From Streptomyces sp. NBC_01142 (GTDB taxonomy: Bacteria > Actinomycetota > Actinomycetes > Streptomycetales > Streptomycetaceae), in assembly GCF_026341125.1 (NCBI RefSeq), contig NZ_JAPEOR010000002.1, forward strand, positions 248,001-312,000: a DNA stretch of 64,000 bases. Direction: 5' to 3'. Shown here piece after piece: positions 9,163 through 17,716 of the stretch (positions within the stretch are counted from its first letter, which is position 1; each line of letters opens with the position of its first letter). Below the pieces are notes generated by a model. That model saw only the letters and a program-made list of their open reading frames with translations, had not been told where the DNA came from and did no database searches. Both the position numbers and the translations under genes were made by a program.

Positions 9163-9225
9163 CTGAATCCGCGTCCAGTCTGCGTACAGGCCGGGACTGA
9201 ATCCGCGTCCAGTCTGCGTACAGGC
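9163..9225. repeat. Tandem duplication, 34-base period
   Basis: A 29-base block starting CTGAATCCGCGTCCAGTCTG occurs at 9163-9191 and again identically at 9197-9225. Function unknown; likely slippage or unequal duplication in decaying sequence. Confidence 0.9.
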
Positions 9226-9696
9226 GGCCGGCAAAGTGACAGGCACCGCCGCAGAGGCTCTGCACCAGGCCGAGCTTCGCGTTCCCGTGGGCGACGATCG
9301 CGTCCGCCAGGCGCCGGCTCGGCCCCGATGATGTCCTCGTAGGCGAAGCCGAGCCGCCGCATGCCGGCCTTCCGGTGAGGTGCCGCCATACGTACCCGGC
9401 GGTATGTGCGGTGGCCACTCGCGAGCACGGACGGGGCCGGTGTCCCGTGCGGCCTTGCTCCACGCCGAGCAACGCATTCGGGCCCATGATGTGGCGGGCC
9501 CGTACGGAGTGCTCGACGGGCACGACGTCTCGACGGGCACGAAGCAGAGGCGTGCGCCCTGAGTGCGTCCGGCGGCCGGCGGCCGGCGGCCGTCTCGACA
9601 TCTGCGGGACCGGCGGCGGCCGGCACGCGGCCTGGAGCCGGGTGTGGCACGGGGAGCACGGAACGGGAAACGGATGACCACCGCGCCGGCCTCTCC

Positions 9697-9725
9697 TGTC
9701 GATCCGGCTCGCTGCCGTTCGTATA
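9697..9725 (+). promoter_or_regulatory. Candidate ECF42-type autoregulated promoter
   Basis: TGTCGA (9697-9702), a 17-base spacer and CGTATA (9720-9725) precede the YciI-sigma operon. As I remember it, ECF42 sigma factors recognise TGTCGA at -35 and a CG-rich -10. The match and position upstream of the sigma operon support autoregulation. Transcription start is not shown. Confidence 0.5.
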
Positions 9726-9769
9726 GAAGGTGAGAGGCCGGACCGGTAGAAGGTGAGAGGCCGGACCGG
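9724..9769. repeat. Perfect 23-base tandem duplication
   Basis: A 23-base unit beginning TAGAAGGTGAGAGGCCGGAC is repeated head to tail (9724-9746 and 9747-9769) in the presumed 5' untranslated region of the YciI-sigma operon, directly after the candidate promoter. Confidence 0.9.
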
Positions 9770-9809
9770 AGCCCGCCGTGACGAAGACTCCCGCCAAGGA
9801 GGAACAGCC

Positions 9810-10163
9810 ATGAAGCAGTACCTGCTCAGCATCTACCAGCCCGACGGAGACCCGCCGCCGCCCGAGTTCCTGGAACCGATCATGCGGGACCTCGAGGCCG
9901 TGAACGCCGAGCTCAGGGCGGCCGGCGCCTGGGTGTTCTCCGGGGGCCTGCATCCGCCCGGCACCGCCACCGTGGTGCGGCTGAAGGACAACGAGGTGCT
10001 CACGACCGACGGCCCGTACATCGAGGGCAAGGAACACATCGGCGGGTTCACCGTCATCCGGGCTGCCGATCTGGACGCCGCGCTCGAATGGGGCCGCAAG
10101 CTCGCCCGGGCGATCACTCTCCCGATCGAGGTCAGGCCACTGGAGCACGGAACCTGCGAGTGA
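9810..10163 (+). CDS. YciI/DGPF-domain protein, ECF42 partner
   Basis: A 117-residue protein with the YciI-like (YCII/DGPF) fold: [13 protein letters not shown] at the start, [20 protein letters not shown] in the middle, and the characteristic [31 protein letters not shown] strong AAGGAGG lies eight bases before ATG. Its stop overlaps the GTG of the sigma gene (GTGA), so translation is coupled. DGPF proteins routinely accompany ECF42 sigma factors; their biochemical role is not settled. Confidence 0.9.
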   Translation: MKQYLLSIYQPDGDPPPPEFLEPIMRDLEAVNAELRAAGAWVFSGGLHPPGTATVVRLKDNEVLTTDGPYIEGKEHIGGFTVIRAADLDAALEWGRKLARAITLPIEVRPLEHGTCE

Positions 10164-11395
10164 CATCCGGCATGCCCGAGGGTTCCGCATCGGCGGCAGA
10201 GCGCGTCTTCCGCGAGGAGTACGGCCGCGCGGTCGCGGTCCTGGTCCGCGTCTTCGGTGACATCGACATCGCCGAGGAGGCGGTCCAGGACGCGTTCGCC
10301 GAGGCTGTGCAGCGGTGGCCGTCGGCCGGGCTGCCCCCGAGCCCGGCCGGCTGGATCATCACCACCGCCCGCAACCGGGCGATCGACCGCCTCCGCCGGG
10401 AGGCCTCCCGCGAGCTCCGGCACGCACAGGCCGCCCTCTTGCAGGCCCGCGACGAACCGGCCGAGGAGGGACCCGTGCGCGACGACCGGCTGCGCCTGAT
10501 CTTCACCTGCTGCCATCCCTCGCTCGCTACGGCGGCCCAGGTCGCGCTGACACTCCGGCTCCTGGGAGGGCTCACCACGGCGGAGATCGCCAAGGCCTTC
10601 CTGGTGGCCGAGCCGGCCATGGCCCAACGGCTGGTCCGGGCGAAGGGCAAGATCCGCGACGCCCGGATCCCCTACCGGGTCCCGAGCGAGGCCGAGCTGC
10701 CGGACCGCCTGCGGGCCGTGCTGGCCGTCGTCTACCTGATCTTCAACGAGGGGTACACCGCCGGCTCTGGCGACCGGCTCGTCCGCGAGGACCTCTGCGC
10801 GGAGGCTGTGCGCCTGGGACGGCTGCTGGCCGAGCTCATGCCCGACGAGCCGGAGGTGAGGGGCCTGCTCGCGCTGATGCTCCTCGCCGAGTCACGCCGG
10901 GCCGCCCGCACCACGCGGGACGGCGAGCTGGTGCTGCTGGCCGATCAGGACCGCGCTCTGTGGGATCAGCGGCTGATCGCCGAGGGCCAGGCGATCGTGC
11001 GGCAGTGCCTGCGACGCGACCGCCCCGGCCCGTACCAGATCCAGGCGGCGATCAACGCCGTCCACAGCGATGCGCCGGTCGCGGCCGACACGGACTGGCA
11101 ACAGGTCCTGCAGTTGTACGACCAGCTGCTGGCGCTCGCGCCGAGCCCGGTCGCGGCCCTCAACCGCGCGGTCGCGGTGGCCGAGGTCGAGGGACCGGAA
11201 GCGGCGCTCACCCTCGTCGACGGCCTCGGCCCCGGCCTTGCCGGGTACCACGTCTTCCACGCGATCCGGGCCGATCTGCTCAGACGCCTCGGTCGCAGCG
11301 CCGAGGCGGCACTGGCGTACGAGGCGGCGATCGCCCATACCGAGAACACGGCCGAACGCGACTTCCTGGAACGCCGCCGGGAGTCTGCCCGTTGA
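10160..11395 (+). CDS. ECF sigma factor, ECF42 group with TPR-like C-terminus
   Basis: A 411-residue RNA polymerase sigma factor. The N-terminal 180 residues contain sigma2 ([54 protein letters not shown]) and sigma4 ([38 protein letters not shown]). The remaining 230 residues form the helical, TPR-like extension diagnostic of ECF42 ([41 protein letters not shown]). These sigmas lack a membrane anti-sigma; the C-terminal extension is thought to control activity. The GTG at 10160 is set by coupling with the upstream stop; ATG 10172 is an alternative. Confidence 0.92.
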   Translation: MTSGMPEGSASAAERVFREEYGRAVAVLVRVFGDIDIAEEAVQDAFAEAVQRWPSAGLPPSPAGWIITTARNRAIDRLRREASRELRHAQAALLQARDEPAEEGPVRDDRLRLIFTCCHPSLATAAQVALTLRLLGGLTTAEIAKAFLVAEPAMAQRLVRAKGKIRDARIPYRVPSEAELPDRLRAVLAVVYLIFNEGYTAGSGDRLVREDLCAEAVRLGRLLAELMPDEPEVRGLLALMLLAESRRAARTTRDGELVLLADQDRALWDQRLIAEGQAIVRQCLRRDRPGPYQIQAAINAVHSDAPVAADTDWQQVLQLYDQLLALAPSPVAALNRAVAVAEVEGPEAALTLVDGLGPGLAGYHVFHAIRADLLRRLGRSAEAALAYEAAIAHTENTAERDFLERRRESAR

Positions 11396-11426
11396 GCCGG
11401 TTCTTGCCCGCCCTACGCTCCTGATC

Positions 11427-11840
11427 ATGTCAATCCCGCTCAGTGATTCCGCACGCGGACTGCTCGACGCTCCGAACCCCGCGATCCTCGCGACGGTCCA
11501 CCCCGACGGAAGCCCTCGGACCTCGGTCGTCCGGGTGGGAGTGGACGGGGACGACCTGGTCGTCTCCTCGCAGGCCGGCCGCCGCAAGGACAAGAACATA
11601 CGGAACGAACCGCGGGTCAGCCTGAGCGTGTACGACCCGAGTGATCCGCTCCAGTACGTCGAGGTGCGCGGTATCGCCACCGTCACCGAGGACACCCGGC
11701 GCCGGGTCGCCGCGGCACTGGCCGAGCAGTACGAAGGGCCAGGTGCTGGTCAGGAGTATCTGGAGCTGCCGCCGGAGGTCGTCCGCATCGTCATCCGGAT
11801 CACTCCCCAGCGTGTGGTGGGGACCGCCGCGGGCGGATGA
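11427..11840 (+). CDS. PPOX-class F420-dependent reductase-like protein
   Basis: A 137-residue split-barrel flavin/deazaflavin-binding protein. MSIPLSDSARGLLDAPNPAILATVHPDGSPRTSVVRVGVDGDDLVVSS and KDKNIRNEPRVSLSVYDPSDPLQYVEVRGIATV are typical of the pyridoxamine-phosphate-oxidase-like F420-dependent family of actinobacteria. The substrate cannot be told from sequence. It lies 31 bases after the sigma gene and may be co-transcribed. Confidence 0.85.
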   Translation: MSIPLSDSARGLLDAPNPAILATVHPDGSPRTSVVRVGVDGDDLVVSSQAGRRKDKNIRNEPRVSLSVYDPSDPLQYVEVRGIATVTEDTRRRVAAALAEQYEGPGAGQEYLELPPEVVRIVIRITPQRVVGTAAGG

Positions 11841-11916
11841 GCGACACTGCGGACCGCGGGGCATCCCCGCGTGCCGACGAGGGACACCCGCGGGCCGGTT
11901 GTGGGCATCCCCGCGC

Positions 11917-12492
11917 TCACGCCGACGCCTCCAGCCGCAGGCTCCAGCGGCCCGGCAGGCCCGTCAGGGTGACCGTCGACAGCGGGCGGACGTCCACGTT
12001 CCAGTACGCCGAGGGCGGCAGCTTCAGTGCGTACAGCAGAGCCGCCCGTACGACCGCGGGCTCGGTCACCGCGACGATGACGCTGCCGTCCTCGGCGGGA
12101 CGGGTGTCGAGCCAGCCCCCTATGCGCGAGATGAAGGCGAGCAGCGACTCGCCGCCGTGCGGCGTGGAGCGCGAATCGGTGAGCCAGGCGTCGACGGCAG
12201 CCGGTTCGCGGGCCGTGACCTCCGAGAGGGTGAAACCGCGCCAGCGGCCCATGTCGCAGTCGCGCAGCGCGGGCTGGGCGAGCGGCGCGAAGCCGAGGGC
12301 CTCGCCGGTCGCCCGGCTACGGGCGGTCGGCGAGCAGTAGCGCAGCTCGGCAGCGTTCAGCGGTACGAGCGCATGCGCCGCCAGCTGTATCTCGTGCCAG
12401 CCGGCCTGATCGAGCGGCCGGTCGTCGTCGAAGCGCTCGGCGAGCAGGGAGGAGCTGCGGGCGGCAGCCACCAGCGTGATCCGGACACTCAT
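11917..12492 (-). CDS. Histidine-phosphatase-fold protein without catalytic histidines
   Basis: A 191-residue protein with the phosphoglycerate-mutase-like layout: a short first strand RITLV, then ERFDDDRPLDQAG, YCSPTARSRATGEALG, and GESLLAFISRIGGWLD. The position of the catalytic RHGE motif reads AAARSSS, and the second histidine (normally SHGG in VVSHGGV) reads VTEPAVVRA. Both catalytic histidines are therefore absent, so phosphatase activity is unlikely; a structural or sensing role is more probable. The frame is otherwise clean, so this is not simple decay. It is convergent with the reductase gene. Confidence 0.75.
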   Translation of the reverse strand: MSVRITLVAAARSSSLLAERFDDDRPLDQAGWHEIQLAAHALVPLNAAELRYCSPTARSRATGEALGFAPLAQPALRDCDMGRWRGFTLSEVTAREPAAVDAWLTDSRSTPHGGESLLAFISRIGGWLDTRPAEDGSVIVAVTEPAVVRAALLYALKLPPSAYWNVDVRPLSTVTLTGLPGRWSLRLEASA

Positions 12493-12523
12493 GGCGTGAT
12501 CGTGGTGGCGAAAGCCACGCAGG

Positions 12524-13969
12524 TCAAGAGGCCGCCGCCGCCACCTCGTCCCACGCACTCCGCAGCCGCCGCACGCCTTCGGCGATCTCGGCCGGGCCCG
12601 CCACGCCCGCGAAACTCAACCGCACATGCCCGGCCGGGGGTTCGGCGCAGAAGTAGGGCCGACCAGGGGCGACGGCGACGCCCGCGCGCAGGGACACGGA
12701 GACCAGGGCGGCCTCGTCCGCGCCGTCGGGCAGGCGCAGCCAGAGGTGGTAGCCGCCGGACGGGATGTGCGGGAGGGTGAATCCGGGCAGGGCCGGCAGC
12801 AGGGCGGCGGTCGTCGCATCCCTGCGCGCCCTCAACTCCGCGGCCACCGTGCGCAGATGACGGTTCCAGGCCGGTGAGCCGACCAGTTCGAGAGCGGCTT
12901 CCTGGAGCGGGCGGGGTACGAAGAAGTTGTCGACGACATGGATGGCGCGCAGCCGCTCCAGGACCGGCCCACGTGCGGCCAGGACCCCCACCCGCAGACT
13001 GGGCGAGGTCGCCTTGGTGAGCGAGCTGACATGGACGACCACCCCGTCGTGGTCGTCGGCGGCGAGCGGCGGGGGCAGGGGGCCCGCGTCCTCGTGCGCC
13101 ATGCGGCGCGCGAAGTCGTCCTCGACGACGAAGGCCCCCGCCTCGCGTGCGATGCGCAGCACCTCGGGGCGGCGCTCCGGCGAGAGCACCGCACCGGTCG
13201 GATTCTGGAAGAGTGGCTGGCAGACGAAGACCCGGGCGCCGGTGGCCTTGAAGGCGGCGGCGAGCAGCTGCGGGCGTACGCCCTGGGCGTCCACCGGGAC
13301 CGGCACCGGCCGCAGCCCGGCGGCGCGCGCGATGGCGAGCATGCCCGGATAGGTGGGCGATTCGACCAGGACCGGGGCGCCGGGCGGGGCAAGCGCTCGC
13401 AGGGCGGTGGTCAGCGCGGACTGTCCGCCCGCCGTGACCAGGACATCGGCGGTGCCGAGGGTGTCGCCGAGGCCGCGGGCGAACCACTCGCGCAGTTCGG
13501 GCAGCCCGTCGATGGGCGGCCGCCCCCATGCCCCCGGCCGCCGCCCCGCCCGCGCCAGGGCGGCGGCCATCGCCCGCTCCGGCTGGAGGGACGGGTGCAG
13601 ATAGCCGCCGTTGAACTCCACGACACCCGGCGGCGGCGCGGCGAGGGTGACCAGCACCCCGGAGGCGTCCACGGCACGCGGCACCAGTTCGGTCGCGGCG
13701 TCGGCGCTGAGGGACACCTCCTGCCAGGAGGTGTCCCCGGGCGGCGGGGCGGCGGTACGGGGCTGCGCCCGGAAGGCCCCGGCCCCGGGACGGGTGACGA
13801 CCAGGCCCTCGGCGGCCAGCTGCGCGAGCGCCCGGGAGACGGTCACCGGCGAGACCCGGTAGCGCTCGACGAGTGCCCGGCTCGACGGGAGCTTCCCACC
13901 AGGTGAGTAGCGGTCGAGCTCCTGCTTCAGAGAATTGGCCAGTTCAGCCACACTGCTACGCTCGTGCAT
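12524..13969 (-). CDS. MocR-type GntR/aminotransferase regulator
   Basis: A 481-residue MocR/PdxR-like regulator. The winged-helix domain occupies residues 1-75 (GGKLPSSRALVERYRVSPVTVSRALAQLAAEGLVVTRPGAGAF). A class-I aminotransferase fold follows with VTAGGQSAL, ESPTYPGMLAIARAAGLRPVPVPVD, CQPLFQNPTGAVLS, and the PLP lysine in SSLTKATSPSLRVG. Such proteins use PLP or an amino compound as effector and usually control a divergent transporter or enzyme gene, here the EamA gene whose ATG overlaps this one. GTG at residue 7 is an alternative start. GC-rich, no decay signs. Confidence 0.88.
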   Translation of the reverse strand: MHERSSVAELANSLKQELDRYSPGGKLPSSRALVERYRVSPVTVSRALAQLAAEGLVVTRPGAGAFRAQPRTAAPPPGDTSWQEVSLSADAATELVPRAVDASGVLVTLAAPPPGVVEFNGGYLHPSLQPERAMAAALARAGRRPGAWGRPPIDGLPELREWFARGLGDTLGTADVLVTAGGQSALTTALRALAPPGAPVLVESPTYPGMLAIARAAGLRPVPVPVDAQGVRPQLLAAAFKATGARVFVCQPLFQNPTGAVLSPERRPEVLRIAREAGAFVVEDDFARRMAHEDAGPLPPPLAADDHDGVVVHVSSLTKATSPSLRVGVLAARGPVLERLRAIHVVDNFFVPRPLQEAALELVGSPAWNRHLRTVAAELRARRDATTAALLPALPGFTLPHIPSGGYHLWLRLPDGADEAALVSVSLRAGVAVAPGRPYFCAEPPAGHVRLSFAGVAGPAEIAEGVRRLRSAWDEVAAAAS

Positions 13970-13970
13970 G
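13967..13970. promoter_or_regulatory. Overlapping divergent start codons (CATG)
   Basis: The palindrome CATG supplies the ATG of the MocR gene on the minus strand (13969-13967) and of the EamA gene on the plus strand (13968-13970). If both are the true starts, there is no intergenic DNA and both messages must be leaderless, or each promoter must lie inside the other gene. Confidence 0.6.
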
Positions 13971-14864
13971 ACAGCACAGGATAGCGCTACTCCCACCACC
14001 GCGATAGCGGTCAGCAGCGGCACCCTCCTCGCCGCGCTCGGCGTCGTCGCGTTCTCGCTCACCTTCCCGTCCACCGTCTGGGGCCTGGAGAGCTTCGGCC
14101 CCTGGTCCCTGGTCGCCGTACGGAGTGTGCTCGCCGCATGCGTCGCGGGCGGCTTTCTGCTGGCGATGCGGGTGCCGCTGCCCGACCGCCGGCACTGGGC
14201 CCCTCTCGCGGTGGTCGCCGGCGGTGTGGTCGTGGGCTTCCCGTTGCTGACGACCCTCGCCCTGCAGACCTCCAGCACCTCGCACGCCGCCGTGGTGGTG
14301 GGTCTGCTGCCGCTGACCACCGCCGCGTTCGCCGCCGTACGCACCGGGCGGCGCCCCTCCCGCAGCTTCTGGGTGGCGGCGCTGGCCGGGGCCGCGGTGG
14401 TGATCGCCTTCACCGTGCAGCAGAGCGGCGGTGCGCTCCAGGCCGGTGACCTGTATCTCTTCGGCGCACTGCTGGTGTGCGCGGCCGGTTACACCGAGGG
14501 CGGCCGGCTGGCCCGCCGGATGCCGGGCTGGCAGGTGATCGGCTGGGCGCTGATGCTCTGCCTGCCCCTCGCACTCGCCGGCTCGGCCGTCGCCCTCGCC
14601 TTCGAGCCGGTCCGGCTGACCGCACACGGGGTGATCGGGCTGGTCTGGGTCGCGGCCGGATCGACCTTCTTCGGTCTGTACGTCTGGTACCGGGGCATGG
14701 CCTCGATCGGTATCGCCAAGGCCAGCCAGCTCCAGCTCGCCCAGCCGCTCCTCACCCTGATCTGGTCGGTGTCCCTGCTGGACGAGCGGCTCTCGCCCGC
14801 CGCTCCGGTTGCGGCCGTCGCCGTCCTGGTGTGCATCGCACTCACGCAGCGCGCCCGCGCCTGA
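13968..14864 (+). CDS. EamA/DMT-family transporter
   Basis: A 298-residue membrane protein with about ten hydrophobic segments and the two-fold EamA repeat (LGVVAFSLTFPSTVWGLESFGPWSLVAVRS; later LVWVAAGSTFFGLYVWYRGMASIGIAKASQLQLAQPLLTLIWS). These carriers export amino acids, metabolites or drugs. Being divergent from a MocR regulator, it probably exports the regulator's effector or a related amine; this is inference. An upstream TTG (13935) is in frame but lies inside the regulator gene. Confidence 0.88.
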   Translation: MTAQDSATPTTAIAVSSGTLLAALGVVAFSLTFPSTVWGLESFGPWSLVAVRSVLAACVAGGFLLAMRVPLPDRRHWAPLAVVAGGVVVGFPLLTTLALQTSSTSHAAVVVGLLPLTTAAFAAVRTGRRPSRSFWVAALAGAAVVIAFTVQQSGGALQAGDLYLFGALLVCAAGYTEGGRLARRMPGWQVIGWALMLCLPLALAGSAVALAFEPVRLTAHGVIGLVWVAAGSTFFGLYVWYRGMASIGIAKASQLQLAQPLLTLIWSVSLLDERLSPAAPVAAVAVLVCIALTQRARA

Positions 14865-14932
14865 GGGTGCAACTCCCACCCCCGGCCGTAGACTCGGAAC
14901 ACAGACCATCCCCTTCGAGGAGGTCACTCCCG

Positions 14933-15124
14933 ATGCAAGCGAACGTGGGCGACACCCTGCTGATGCACGGCCGGACCGTGGGACAGCACGACAAGCGCGC
15001 CGAAGTTGTTGAGGTGCTGGGTCCCGAGGGCACCCCCCCGTATCGCGTCCGCTTCCAGGACGGGCACGAGGCACTGATGTCACCGGGTCCCGACACCGTC
15101 GTACGCCACGACGAGAAGGCCTGA
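14933..15124 (+). CDS. DUF1918 domain protein
   Basis: A 63-residue protein, MQANVGDTLLMHGRTVGQHDKRAEVVEVLGPEGTPPYRVRFQDGHEALMSPGPDTVVRH. This is the complete DUF1918 fold, a small beta-barrel-like domain common in actinobacteria, of unknown function. A GAGGAGG lies about nine bases before the ATG. It ends 12 bases from the convergent GH10-like gene, with a small shared hairpin. Confidence 0.88.
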   Translation: MQANVGDTLLMHGRTVGQHDKRAEVVEVLGPEGTPPYRVRFQDGHEALMSPGPDTVVRHDEKA

Positions 15125-15130
15125 ACGAAA

Positions 15131-15149
15131 GCCGCCTCAGTTCGGCGGC
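15131..15149. terminator. Short bidirectional hairpin between convergent genes
   Basis: GCCGCC (15131-15136) pairs with GGCGGC (15144-15149) across a seven-base loop that contains the GH10-like stop codon. It is weak, without a T-tract. Confidence 0.4.
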
Positions 15150-16555
15150 CGCACCCTGGTCGGATAGTGGTCGGCCACGACCCTGGCCATCGCGCCGACC
15201 GGGTCCTGCATGACTTCTTTGGCCGAGAAGAAGCAATGGCCGCGCGCCTCGGTGTAGTCGCGCGCCAGCGTGAGGTGTCTGGAGAGTTCGCCGGGGTCCT
15301 GCCAGGGCGCCGGCTGGCCGGGAGCGCCCGCTTTGTAGAGGGCCTCACCGATGTAGAGGTGGACGCCCGTGCCCCGTGCCACCTCGTTCCACCAGGGCAG
15401 CAGTCTGGCGTAATCGGCGGGAGAGAAGCCGATGTTCCAGTAGATCTGCGGAACGATGTAGTCGATCCAGCCCCGTGTCACCCAGGTGCGGGTGTCGGCG
15501 TGCAGATCGTCATAGGTCTGTACGCCGGCCCGGGTGTCCGATCCGAGCGGATCGGTGGCGGCGTTGCGCCACACGGCGAAAGGACTGATGCCGAAGCGGA
15601 CGTTCTTCTTCGCCTTCTTGATCCTGGCAGCCGTTTCGCGCACCAGCCGGTCGATGTTGTCGCGCCGCCAGGCGGCCTTGTCCGGGAAGCCGGCACCGTA
15701 GCGCGCGTACGTCTCCTCGTCGTCGAAGACCTGGCCGGCGACCGGATACGGGTAGAAGTAGTCGTCGAAGTGCACCGCGTCGATGTCGTAGCGGCGGACG
15801 GCGTCCATCATCGCGTCCTGGACGAAGCGGCGGACTTCGGGGATGCCGGGGTTGTAGTAGAGCTTCCCGCCGTACGGAAGGACCCACTCCGGGTGCACCC
15901 GGGCAGGATGGGTCTCGACCAGCCGGGACGGGTCGGTGTGGGATGCGACACGGTACGGGTTGAACCAGGCATGCAGCTCCAGGCCGCGCCGGTGGGCCTC
16001 GCGCACAGCGGTGCCGAGCGGGTCCCAGCCGGGATGCCGTCCCTGTACGCCGGTGAGGTACTCCGCCCAGGGTTCGTACGGTGAGGGCCACAGGGCGTCC
16101 GCCGTCGGCCGCACCTGGAAGACGACGGCGTTCAGCTTCCGGGCGACGGCGGTGTCGAGGTGGGCGAGGAGTTCGCTGCGCTGCTGGGCGGCGGTGAGGC
16201 CCGGCCTGGACGGCCAGTCGCGGTTGGCGACGGTCGCGAGCCACATCCCGCGGAACTCCCGGCGCGTCGTATGCCGCCGGTCCGCGGCCCCGGAGGCCGG
16301 CCGGGCGGCGGCGTCCCCGGCCGTCGTCAGCGCGGCCAGCGCCGCGGCGGCGGTCACCACAAAGCCCCGCCGCCCGAATGGTCCGCCGGTGCGTTCGCCG
16401 CCGTGTTCAGCGCCGCGTTCAGCGCCGCGTTCACCGTCACGTTCACCGCCGTGTTCACCGTCACGTTCACCGCCGTGTTCACCGTCACGTTCACCGCCGC
16501 GTTGACCGCCTCGTTCACTGTCACGTTCACCGACTCGCTTGTCGAAATGCCCCAT
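15137..16555 (-). CDS. Tat-exported GH10-like (GHL10) glycosidase
   Basis: A 472-residue secreted protein. After a 57-residue charged repeat region comes a twin-arginine signal (GRRGFVVTAAAALAALTTAGDAAA). The GHL10/DUF187 TIM-barrel follows: EFRGMWLATVANRDWPS, VVFQVRPTADALWPS, LELHAWFNPYR, IDAVHFDDYFYPYP and VPQIYWNIGF. Such enzymes act on peptidoglycan or other glycans and are usually lipoproteins or secreted. The N-terminal repeat (GERDGEHG units) is encoded by a 12-base DNA repeat and forms an abnormally long n-region. The true start may lie downstream, nearer the signal peptide. Confidence 0.85.
   Translation of the reverse strand: MGHFDKRVGERDSERGGQRGGERDGEHGGERDGEHGGERDGERGAERGAEHGGERTGGPFGRRGFVVTAAAALAALTTAGDAAARPASGAADRRHTTRREFRGMWLATVANRDWPSRPGLTAAQQRSELLAHLDTAVARKLNAVVFQVRPTADALWPSPYEPWAEYLTGVQGRHPGWDPLGTAVREAHRRGLELHAWFNPYRVASHTDPSRLVETHPARVHPEWVLPYGGKLYYNPGIPEVRRFVQDAMMDAVRRYDIDAVHFDDYFYPYPVAGQVFDDEETYARYGAGFPDKAAWRRDNIDRLVRETAARIKKAKKNVRFGISPFAVWRNAATDPLGSDTRAGVQTYDDLHADTRTWVTRGWIDYIVPQIYWNIGFSPADYARLLPWWNEVARGTGVHLYIGEALYKAGAPGQPAPWQDPGELSRHLTLARDYTEARGHCFFSAKEVMQDPVGAMARVVADHYPTRVRPPN
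16392..16536. repeat. 12-base tandem repeat in Tat n-region
   Basis: About twelve copies of a 12-base unit alternating GTTCACCGTCAC and GTTCACCGCCGT (plus strand). The unit is a multiple of three, so copy changes lengthen or shorten the charged n-region by four residues without breaking the frame. Confidence 0.9.
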
Positions 16556-16714
16556 TTGCCCTCCATGGTGCGCTCGCTACCCGAAGCCGTATCCGCTCAG
16601 CATGCCCGCCCCTGGGGGTCATGCACCCGCGCATCCGGAGTAACGTCAGGGGGTCGAGGTGGGCGCCGGAACCATACGGGGGGCCTGCCGCACAAGATCA
16701 GCGAAAGGCACGAG

Positions 16715-17587
16715 GTGACGGACTCAATGGCCGACATTGCACGCGTCGGAGTGGTGGGCTGTGGCCAGATGGGCGCAGGCATCGCGGAGGTGTGCGCCCG
16801 CAGCGGCCTCGAGGTGAAGGTCGCCGAGACCACGGGCGAGGCCCTGGAGATCGGTCGCACCCGACTGCACAACTCCCTCTCGAAGGCCGCCGAGCGCGGC
16901 AAGATCACCGAGGAGGAGCGCGACGCGACGCTCGAGCGGCTGAGCTTCACCACCGACCTGGGGGAGTTCGCCGACCGCGATCTCGTCATCGAGGCCGTCG
17001 TGGAGAACGAGCACATCAAGACGGAGATCTTCCAGGTCCTCGACCAGGTGGTGACCCGCCCGGACGCCATCCTCGCGTCCAACACCTCCTCCATCCCGCT
17101 GGTGAAGCTGGCCGTCGCGACCTCGCGCCCCGACCAGGTCATCGGCATCCACTTCTTCAACCCGGCGCCGGTCCAGAAGCTCGTCGAGCTCATCCCGGCG
17201 CTGACCACCTCCGAGGAGACGATCAAGCGCTCCGAGGCAATGGTGCAGAACGTGCTGGACAAGCACCCGATCCGCGCCCAGGACCGCTCGGGCTTCGTGG
17301 TGAACGCCCTGCTCATCCCGTATCTGCTCTCCGCGATCCGGATGTTCGAGTCGGGCATCGCCAGTCGCGAGGACATCGACAACGGCATGGAGCTGGGCTG
17401 CGCCCACCCGATGGGCCCGCTGAAGCTCGCCGACCTGATCGGCCTGGACACCGTCGCCTCGGTCGCGGACTCGATGTACGCGGAGTTCAAGGAGCCGCTG
17501 TACGCCGCTCCCCCGCTGCTCCAGCGGATGGTGGACGCGGGGCGGCTCGGCCGCAAGACGGGCTCCGGCTTCTACCCGTACTCCTGA
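16715..17587 (+). CDS. 3-hydroxybutyryl-CoA dehydrogenase family protein
   Basis: A 290-residue NAD(P)-dependent 3-hydroxyacyl-CoA dehydrogenase. The Rossmann motif GVVGCGQMGAGIAEVCARSG is at the N-terminus, followed by DLVIEAVVENEHIKTEIF, ASNTSSIPLVKLA, GIHFFNPAPVQKLVELI (with the catalytic-type His) and AHPMGPLKLADLIGLD. Length and single-domain structure fit the stand-alone enzyme that interconverts acetoacetyl-CoA and 3-hydroxybutyryl-CoA. GTG 16715 is favoured by AAAGG six bases upstream over ATG 16727. Confidence 0.92.
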   Translation: MTDSMADIARVGVVGCGQMGAGIAEVCARSGLEVKVAETTGEALEIGRTRLHNSLSKAAERGKITEEERDATLERLSFTTDLGEFADRDLVIEAVVENEHIKTEIFQVLDQVVTRPDAILASNTSSIPLVKLAVATSRPDQVIGIHFFNPAPVQKLVELIPALTTSEETIKRSEAMVQNVLDKHPIRAQDRSGFVVNALLIPYLLSAIRMFESGIASREDIDNGMELGCAHPMGPLKLADLIGLDTVASVADSMYAEFKEPLYAAPPLLQRMVDAGRLGRKTGSGFYPYS

Positions 17588-17716
17588 TTCACACGGAGTG
17601 CGGGGCGTGCTCGCATATGCCGTGCGCACACACTCCCGCCCTCCGACCAGGGAGAGTTGACTCGGTTCCGCTCAGTCAAGGGTCCGCTGCACCACTTGCC
17701 GAAGAGGAGACCGTCC

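Larger units (their letters stand above)
9043..9809. other. Long non-coding stretch with two short tandem duplications
   Basis: About 770 bases without a convincing gene. The minus strand carries scraps in changing frames (for example MRRLGFAYEDIIGAE, then DAIVAHGNAKLGLVQSLCGGAC) that look like remains of a protein gene I cannot identify. It contains the repeats and the candidate promoter listed separately. Confidence 0.45.

Noticed and set aside
9102..9832. Overlapping minus-strand frames of 190-380 codons
   Set aside because: Arg/Pro-rich with changing homology-like scraps and no start signals; treated as debris rather than a gene.
12938..13906. Plus-strand 322-codon frame over the MocR gene
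   Set aside because: Gly/Arg/Asp-rich antisense shadow with no recognisable domain.
16392..16536. CRISPR-like array
   Set aside because: Units are 12 bases with no spacers; it is a simple tandem repeat inside a coding frame.
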